The notes below the pieces were generated by a model, which saw only the letters and a list, made by a program, of their open reading frames with translations, ran no database searches and was not told where the DNA came from. Of a stretch of DNA of 64,000 nucleotides, positions 59,301 to 64,000 are shown in pieces. Origin of the DNA: Curvibacter cyanobacteriorum (lineage in GTDB: Bacteria > Pseudomonadota > Gammaproteobacteria > Burkholderiales > Burkholderiaceae_C); assembly GCF_028649475.1 (NCBI RefSeq), contig NZ_JAQSIP010000005.1, positions 124,001-188,000 of the forward strand, in the 5' to 3' direction. Positions within the stretch are counted from its first letter, which is position 1. The number at the start of each line of letters is the position of its first letter. The position numbers and the translations under genes are program-made.

Positions 59301-59706
59301 CCAGCTCAAGCTCGAGCTGACCGAGAGCCTGCTGCTCAACGACGTCGAGGACATCATCGCCAAAATGACCCGCCTGCAAATGCGCGGCGTGGGCTTCTCG
59401 CTGGACGACTTCGGCACCGGCTATTCGAGCCTCAGCTACCTCAAGCGCCTGCCGCTGGACCAGCTGAAGATCGACCAGTCCTTTGTGCGCGACGTGCTGA
59501 CCGACCCCAACGATGCGACCATCGCGCGCACCATCATCGCGCTGGCCAGCAGCCTGGGCCTGTCGGTGGTGGCCGAAGGGGTGGAGACCGTGGGGCAGCG
59601 CGCCTTTTTGCTGCGCAATGGCTGCGAGGCCTTTCAGGGCTACCTGTTCAGCCGCCCGGTGGCCGCGGTGGCCTTGCCGGGGTTGGTGGCCTCCCCCCTG
59701 GGTTGA
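56350..59706 (+). CDS. Soluble REC-PAS-GAF-PAS-GGDEF-EAL c-di-GMP enzyme
   Basis: An 1118-residue cytosolic protein from ATG 56350. A degenerate receiver-like domain (about 1-120; the usual Asp site reads VVASQLP) is followed by a PAS domain (about 135-250), a GAF domain (about 270-400), two further PAS segments, GGDEF (motif at 765-769, RPDD inhibitory site) and EAL (EALVRW at 897). ELTES, DDFGTGYSS, KIDQSF and EGVET are all intact. It has no membrane segments. Cyclase and phosphodiesterase activities both look competent. Confidence 0.92.
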   Translation: MAIALLLIECDSAHQEALRELLTRQYPGWHLALATSVAQARSMLQLKAPDVAVVASQLPDGSAFDLLDALGELPAVIMVDPGEEAAAARGLREGFADYLIKDPRHGYLHTLPGQVLAAVDKMRLERALQESAALSELALEGAGLGFWQRNLLTGEASLSQRWLELLDLPAVPTARDWQHAVHPQDWSRVQSLLQHYLSGDRPVYEAEYRLRHRDGHWLWVASRGRVVEWTLDGQPRLLCGTYMDVSARRHADEALARQHRLLQALSQAQSTFIANLEPHAAFDGLLQFLIDFTGADAGCLGEAVRSVDDTALCLIHASTEPLDEAMQQQLQQAVQTGQVQRRDEAGDGELPAECRQAIPITHAGRVVACLGLSLPTTARALDLAELEPLLNTASQLVMAWRARLERRQAQDQLREATEQLAQKTQALELTLDSISQGISSVDAEGVIQIYNRRYLEVLDLPESLLARRPKAHEVVRFQTDRGDFGHDFEYIVPEARAYVAGEYAQSGPQMPEIYLRRTPTGRVIEVHTLHQPGGGRVRTFSDVTRYFEAQEALRQSEERWRNLSQLSSDWYWEQDENFRFVRLDGHNFERTGLADEQSTLGRTRWEIDAPNVTEAQWAEHRRALEAHEPFHDFEMQRTTTTDGRVRWVSISGAPMFDAEGRFTGYRGVGRDITEKKKAEAIIERLAFYDELTSLPNRRLLLVRLTATIQACARGPHQGALLFLDLDNFKDLNDTLGHDRGDQLLTQVATRLVACVRPDDTVARLGGDEFVVILGQLGASHAEAATSAETVAQKILSALNQPYPIGDSLHHSTPSIGIALFSSAQTSAEELLKRGDLAMYQAKAAGRNTLCFFDPGMQEAVSARSAMEADMRQALQHGQFRLLYQPVVNGQGRMLGVEALVRWNHPQRGNISPAEFIPLAEKTGLILPLGRWVLQTACRQLVSWASDPLMAHLTVAVNVSAREFRDPGFVEAVLAVLEATGARPTQLKLELTESLLLNDVEDIIAKMTRLQMRGVGFSLDDFGTGYSSLSYLKRLPLDQLKIDQSFVRDVLTDPNDATIARTIIALASSLGLSVVAEGVETVGQRAFLLRNGCEAFQGYLFSRPVAAVALPGLVASPLG

Positions 59707-59871
59707 GAGAATCATTTTTCTCAAATAAATCCGCCAAAATTTGATCAAATACCGATGCAAAAAATTCTTTTTGGCGTATATTGATCATTAACAGACCCGG
59801 TTGAGCGCTGACGAGCCATGGGGGCTCGGGCGGTGCAGCCCCCCACGGGCTCCGGCTGACACAGGTTCGCC
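59707..59871 (+). promoter_or_regulatory. AT-rich promoter region of the EAL-receiver operon
   Basis: Bases 59707-59800 are about 65-70 % AT in an otherwise very GC-rich stretch. They hold TTGAGA/TCTCAA arms (59703-59724), the palindrome ATTTGATCAAAT (59739-59750) and a -10-like TATATT (59777-59782). No clear FNR or RpoN site was found. Confidence 0.5.
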
Positions 59872-62808
59872 ATGACGCACCCCTCTGAGCCCCGTGCCGA
59901 CGACGCCAGCGCCACCCAGCGCCTGCGCAGCCAGTTGTTTGACCTGGCGCCGGTCGGCCTGTGCCTGCTGGTGGCCGGCCAGCCCCAACTGGTCAACCGG
60001 CGCTTTGCCCGCATGCTGGGGGGGGACGGGCGCGAGACCGAGCTGGGCCCCAGCGACTTGCTGCGCCGCTGGCCGGCGCTGTGGCCGCAGCTGCACAACA
60101 TGGGCGACGAGCACCGCGTGGTGGCCTTCGAGCGCCCCGGGTTCGCGGCCTTCAATGGCCGGGCGTTTTCACGCCCCATCAAGGCGCTGGGCGAGCAGCG
60201 CGAAATCATCACCCTGGTCGACGCCGCGCAACTGAACTGGATGCGCTTTTCCAGCGACTGGCAGGCCCGCATGCTGGCCCTGACCGAGTCGATGAGCCAC
60301 ACCGGCTCGGCCGAACTGGACCTCGACAGCGGCCAGGCCGTGGCCTCGCGCGGCCTGGCGGCCCTGCTGGGCCACCCCGACCTCGGGGGCGTGCAAAAGG
60401 CCTGGCGCCTGCTGCGCTGGGTTCCCCAGGAGGAGCGAGGCTACGTGGCCTCGATCTGGGCCGCCGCCATCGACGACGAGCCGTTCGAGTTCCAGCACCG
60501 GCTGCAAACACGCGACGGCCAGCGGCTGGAGGTCCTGCACCGCGGCATGGTGGAGGTGTCGCCCGACGGGCACCGGCGCGGCTACATGACGCTGCAGAAC
60601 ATCACCGCACAACGCGCCGCCGAACAACGCATCCAGGAGCTGGCCAACCACGACGAGGTGACCGGCCTGCCCAACCGCAAGCAGCTGCTCGACCGCATCG
60701 ACGCGGCAGTGCACGCGGCCAGCTGGGACCCGCGGTCTTTCGCGCTGCTGTCGATCCAGATCGACCCCATCGACCAACTGTCGCAGGCCATGGGCTACGG
60801 CGCGGGCGATGCCCTGGCCATGGCGGTGGCCGCGCGGCTCAAGGCCCTGGGCGGCGCGGACACCCTGGTGGCGCGGGTGGGCAGCGGGGAGTTCGCGCTG
60901 CTGCTCGGCGAGGCCGAGAGCACCTCGCCCGAGGCGCTGCAGCAGATCGCGCGCCGCGTGATCGAGTCACTGGCCCGGCCCGAGCGCCTGGGCTTCGCCG
61001 AGATCGTGCCGCTGGCCCAGATCGGGGTGGCCAGCTTCCCCTGCGACGCGCAAAGCGCCAGCCAGCTGCTGGAGGCCGCCCAGACCGCGCGCCTGGGCGT
61101 GCACGGCACCGGCGAACAGATCGCCTTCTTCACGCCCGAGATCACCGCCCAGGCGATGCGCCGCCTGGCCATCGAGTCGGGCCTGCGCCACGCCATCGAG
61201 CGCGAGGAGCTGCGCCTGCAGTTCCAGCTGCAGATCGACCTGCAAAGCGGCCAGGCGCTGGGCGCCGAGGTGCTGCTGGCCTGGCACAGCGAGACCCTGG
61301 GCGAGGTGGCCCCGGAGGAGTTCCTGCCGGTGGCGCGGCAGACCGGCCTGATCGTCTCGCTGGGCGACTGGCAACGTGAAACCGCCTGCGCGCTGCTGCA
61401 ACGCTGGATGGGCCAGGGCCTGCGCCCGCTGCGCCTGGCGTTGAACCACTCGGTGCTGCAACTGCAGCAGCCCGACCTGGTCGCCAAGGTGCAGCGCAGC
61501 CTGCTGAGCCATGGCGTGCCGGCCCACCTGCTGGGCATGGAGGTGGCCGAACAAGCGGTGATGGCGGGCTCGGCCGACGTGGCGCGCAAGCTGACCGAGC
61601 TGCGCGCGCTGGGCATCGAGATCGCCCTCGACGACTTTGGCACCGGCTACTCCAACCTCAGCCAGCTGCGCCGCCTGCCGGTCGACGTGCTCAAGGTGCA
61701 CCGGTCCTGCGTACCCGATGTGACCGCGGCCTCGGGCGCCGTGTCGCTGACCCGCGCCATCATCAACCTGGCCCACAGCCTGCAGATGCAGGTGCTGGCC
61801 GAGGGGGTGGAGACCGACGGCCAGCTCACCCTGCTGATGGCCAATGGCTGCGACCGCATGCAGGGCACCGCCTTCAGCCCGGTGGTCAGCGCGGCCACGC
61901 TGGAGGCCCAGCTGCGCGACGAGCCGCCGCGCCTGCCCGAACACCTGCTGCGCCGCCCGCGCGAACGCACCCTGCTGCTGGTGGACGACGAACCCAACAT
62001 CGTGTCGGCGCTGAAGCGCCTGTTCCGCCGCGACGGCTACCGCATCATCACCGCGGCCAGCGGTCAGGAAGGGCTGCAGCGCATGGCCGAGTACGAGGTC
62101 GACGTGGTGCTGTCCGACCAGCGCATGCCGGGCATGACAGGCGTGGAGTTCCTGCGCCGCGCCAAGGAGCTGTACCCCGACACCGTGCGCATGGTGCTGT
62201 CGGGCTACACCGAGCTGCAGTCCATCACCGATGCGGTCAACGAAGGGGCCATCTACCGCTTCCTGACCAAGCCCTGGGACGACGAACGCCTGCGGGTGCA
62301 TGTGCAGGAAGGCTTCCACCAGAAAGGACTGGCCGACGAAAACCGCCGCCTGGCCCATGAGGTGCGCCAGGCCGGCGAGGAGCTGACCACGGTGAACGCG
62401 CGGCTGGAAAAGATCCTCAGCAGCCAGCAGGCCCAGATCGACCTGGAGGAAGCCCGCGCCACGCAGGCGCGCGACATGATGGACCTGCTGCCCCTGCCCG
62501 CGGTGGCGGTCGACAACCAGGGCCTGGTGGTGATGGTCAACCTCGAGGCCCAGGCCCTGTTCGGTCCCGGCCCGCTGCTGGGGCAGAACGCCGACAGCGC
62601 GCTGCCGCCCAGCCTGGCCCGCCTGTGGCAAACGACAGCCGACGCGGCGCCCGACAGCGCCACGCTGACGCGCATCGACCTCACCCTGCCCGGCGGCGCC
62701 TGGCAGGCCCAGGCGCGGCGCTTCGGCCCCGCCAGCGCCGCGGGCTGGCTGCTGGTGCTCAACCCCGTGGCGCCCCCGACCCTGGCAGGAGCCACCGCCC
62801 ATGGCTGA
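59872..62808 (+). CDS. PAS-(degenerate GGDEF)-(divergent EAL)-receiver-PAS regulator
   Basis: A 978-residue cytosolic protein. Two PAS-like regions (about 20-240) are followed by a GGDEF domain whose motif reads GSGEF (337-341) and an EAL domain reading EVLLAW at 466. EAL metal residues remain (E466, the Glu of MEVAEQ, DDFGTGYSN, AEGVET), but the Arg after EAL, ELTES and KIDxS are changed (AWHSE, EVAEQ, KVHRS). A receiver domain (about 700-820) has Asp749 in VLSDQRMPG, followed by a coiled coil and a small PAS. It probably senses rather than makes c-di-GMP. Confidence 0.88.
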   Translation: MTHPSEPRADDASATQRLRSQLFDLAPVGLCLLVAGQPQLVNRRFARMLGGDGRETELGPSDLLRRWPALWPQLHNMGDEHRVVAFERPGFAAFNGRAFSRPIKALGEQREIITLVDAAQLNWMRFSSDWQARMLALTESMSHTGSAELDLDSGQAVASRGLAALLGHPDLGGVQKAWRLLRWVPQEERGYVASIWAAAIDDEPFEFQHRLQTRDGQRLEVLHRGMVEVSPDGHRRGYMTLQNITAQRAAEQRIQELANHDEVTGLPNRKQLLDRIDAAVHAASWDPRSFALLSIQIDPIDQLSQAMGYGAGDALAMAVAARLKALGGADTLVARVGSGEFALLLGEAESTSPEALQQIARRVIESLARPERLGFAEIVPLAQIGVASFPCDAQSASQLLEAAQTARLGVHGTGEQIAFFTPEITAQAMRRLAIESGLRHAIEREELRLQFQLQIDLQSGQALGAEVLLAWHSETLGEVAPEEFLPVARQTGLIVSLGDWQRETACALLQRWMGQGLRPLRLALNHSVLQLQQPDLVAKVQRSLLSHGVPAHLLGMEVAEQAVMAGSADVARKLTELRALGIEIALDDFGTGYSNLSQLRRLPVDVLKVHRSCVPDVTAASGAVSLTRAIINLAHSLQMQVLAEGVETDGQLTLLMANGCDRMQGTAFSPVVSAATLEAQLRDEPPRLPEHLLRRPRERTLLLVDDEPNIVSALKRLFRRDGYRIITAASGQEGLQRMAEYEVDVVLSDQRMPGMTGVEFLRRAKELYPDTVRMVLSGYTELQSITDAVNEGAIYRFLTKPWDDERLRVHVQEGFHQKGLADENRRLAHEVRQAGEELTTVNARLEKILSSQQAQIDLEEARATQARDMMDLLPLPAVAVDNQGLVVMVNLEAQALFGPGPLLGQNADSALPPSLARLWQTTADAAPDSATLTRIDLTLPGGAWQAQARRFGPASAAGWLLVLNPVAPPTLAGATAHG

Positions 62809-63040
62809 CCTGAGCCCGAGCCCCCCCGCCACCGACCCGCGGCCCGCCCCCGCCACGGCGGTGGGTGATGGCGTTGGCGCCGCGTCCACGGGGCTCGCCA
62901 CCGCCCTGACGCCGACGCCCGAGGCGGCCCAGGCGGCCACCGTGGCACGGCTGAACCACCTGTTCCGGCGCAGCCTGGCACGGGGGCAGGTGCACCCCTT
63001 GCAGATCGCCCTCTACCAGCACCGGGGGGTCCAGGCATGA
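62801..63040 (+). CDS. Small uncharacterised protein in the EAL-receiver/HDOD operon
   Basis: A 79-residue protein whose ATG overlaps the upstream gene by eight bases and whose stop overlaps the HDOD start by four. The first half is Pro/Ala/Thr-rich and probably disordered; the second half (AATVARLNHLFRRSLARG) looks like an amphipathic helix. No motif is recognised. Tight coupling on both sides argues that it is real. Confidence 0.65.
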   Translation: MADLSPSPPATDPRPAPATAVGDGVGAASTGLATALTPTPEAAQAATVARLNHLFRRSLARGQVHPLQIALYQHRGVQA

Positions 63041-63921
63041 ACACCTTGCTCGTCGCTCCCCAGCTGCTGACCCTGTGCCGCGAGTCGCTCGCGCGCAGCG
63101 TGCGCCAGTTGCCGTCCCTGCCCGCGGTGGTGACCCAGCTGATGGACCTGATGCAGCGCCAGGACGTCAGCCTCGAGCAGGTCAGCACCACGCTGTCGCT
63201 CGATCAGGCGCTGTCGGCCCGCGTGCTGCAACTGGCCAACTCACCGTTCTATGGCGTGTCGGGTCGGGTGCATTCGATCCGCGATGGCGTCAGCATCCTG
63301 GGCCTGCGCCAACTGGGCACCCTGGTGTTGGCCGCGGTGCTGAGTGCCCAGTTCGAGCACCTGCATGGCCGCGCCCTGCGCCTCGACGAGTTCTGGCGCC
63401 ATGCGATCGCCTGCGCCGTGGCCGCGCGGGCGCTGGCGCAATCGCAGGGCATGGACCCGGCTATGGCCTTCACCGCCGGGCTGCTACACGACGTGGGGCG
63501 GCTGGTGCTGGACCAACAACACCCGGCCGAGATGAGCCAGGCGGTGGCCTGGGCGCAGGCCCATGACCTGTCGCACGAGGAGACCGAATCCGAGCTGCTG
63601 GCGGTCAGCCACAGCGAAGTCGGGGGCTGGGTGGCCGACCACTGGCGCCTGCCCGTCAGCGTGGTGGCCGCCATCCAGGGGCACCACCAGCCCCCGGCGA
63701 GTGCCCAGCTCAGCCTGACCGACCTGGTGCATGTGGCCAACGCCATCGCCCATGCGCTGGACCTGGCCGGTGCCAGCGACGAGGCCGTGCCGCTGATGAA
63801 CCCCGGCAGCTGGGCGCGGCTGGGTCTGCGCCCGACCGAACTTCCCCCCCTGCTGCAACAGATCGAGCAGGAATTCCAAGAACTTCGGGCCGTGCTGCGC
63901 CCGAGCCAGGAGACCCCATGA
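63037..63921 (+). CDS. HDOD domain protein
   Basis: A 294-residue protein with an HDOD domain at about 15-215, a catalytically altered relative of HD phosphohydrolases. LPSLPAVVTQLMDLM, the LQLANSPFYG stretch and GLLHDVGRLVL are typical. HDOD proteins serve as signalling scaffolds, often linked to c-di-GMP and motility. It overlaps the small gene before and the partial gene after it by four bases. Confidence 0.92.
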   Translation: MNTLLVAPQLLTLCRESLARSVRQLPSLPAVVTQLMDLMQRQDVSLEQVSTTLSLDQALSARVLQLANSPFYGVSGRVHSIRDGVSILGLRQLGTLVLAAVLSAQFEHLHGRALRLDEFWRHAIACAVAARALAQSQGMDPAMAFTAGLLHDVGRLVLDQQHPAEMSQAVAWAQAHDLSHEETESELLAVSHSEVGGWVADHWRLPVSVVAAIQGHHQPPASAQLSLTDLVHVANAIAHALDLAGASDEAVPLMNPGSWARLGLRPTELPPLLQQIEQEFQELRAVLRPSQETP

Positions 63922-64000
63922 CCCCCTCGATGGTGGACAGCCCGCTGTCCGAAGCCGCCCTGGACCTGATGTCGGTCAACCAAGTGCGCGCCCTGGTGGG
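63918..64000 (+). CDS. Start of the next gene in the operon (3' truncated)
   Basis: An ATG at 63918 overlaps the HDOD stop (ATGA) and follows AGGAGA by four bases. The 27 visible residues (MTPSMVDSPLSEAALDLM...) do not allow a family call. It is most likely another signalling protein of the same operon. Confidence 0.7.
   Translation, partial: MTPSMVDSPLSEAALDLMSVNQVRALV

Noticed and set aside
59739-59750. FNR box at ATTTGATCAAAT
   Set aside because: The two half-sites overlap; the required four-base spacer of TTGAT-N4-ATCAA is missing.
56296-59760. An 1154-codon minus-strand frame opposite the GGDEF-EAL gene
   Set aside because: Mirror of a clearly conserved coding sequence; composition typical of antisense shadow.

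Overview
The window is about 64 kb of GC-rich (roughly 65-70 %) bacterial chromosome. Gene content points to the Burkholderiales, most likely the Comamonadaceae: a Bug/TctC receptor, an orphan LivK receptor, a TfpX pilin accessory protein, YaeQ, a DUF3717-DUF1289 protein, type 2 ArgC, recA-recX with a CTGT-N8-ACAG LexA box, a sigma-54 pilA promoter and an FNR box. Nearly all of it is ordinary core chromosome. I recognised no tRNA, rRNA, insertion sequence, prophage or CRISPR array.

Region 1-6.3 kb (+) is a tightly coupled eight-gene membrane-lipid operon: amine-oxidase-like flavoprotein (5' truncated), DUF1365, cyclopropane-fatty-acid-synthase-like methyltransferase, chalcone-isomerase-like protein, MFS transporter, DUF3833 lipoprotein, SDR and NTF2-like protein. 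It resembles loci tied to cyclopropane or furan fatty acids and singlet-oxygen stress. A GST, purB, yaeQ and a DUF3717-DUF1289 protein follow. At 9.8-11.3 kb a yybP-ykoY (Mn2+) riboswitch precedes a TerC-family gene and an unknown gene.

Region 11.4-21.7 kb holds type IV pilus and second-messenger genes: a holin-like membrane protein, an M48 protease, tfpX, moaC, a PglL-like O-oligosaccharyltransferase and pilA with a sigma-54 promoter. Beside them is a minus-strand operon of PP2C phosphatase, FHA protein, CHASE2 adenylate cyclase and a cyclic-nucleotide phosphodiesterase. A second terC, sucCD, argC, recX-recA, a marR gene and a TctD/TctE-like two-component pair run to 30.7 kb.

Region 30.8-43.2 kb holds a SPOR protein, birA, and a SET-domain lysine methyltransferase divergent from topoisomerase III with a C-terminal SWIB domain. 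The SET/topB intergenic region carries a 52-nt perfectly alternating purine-pyrimidine tract. A TetR/AidB-like acyl-CoA dehydrogenase pair, a Bug receptor preceded by six GCCCCAT heptamers, a methyltransferase, an MBL-fold lipoprotein, slyD, sui1 and DUF3820 genes follow.

Region 43.2-64 kb is rich in c-di-GMP genes: a diguanylate cyclase behind a perfect FNR box, two full-length GGDEF-EAL sensors, a protein with degenerate GGDEF and EAL domains plus a receiver, a 79-residue unknown and an HDOD protein. Among them lie livK, tkt-gap, speD, a MurU-like nucleotidyltransferase, pepP and apt. The most unusual combinations are the SET/TopoIII-SWIB pair with its Z-DNA-prone promoter region, the cAMP make-and-break operon next to pilA, and the degenerate GGDEF-EAL-receiver operon.
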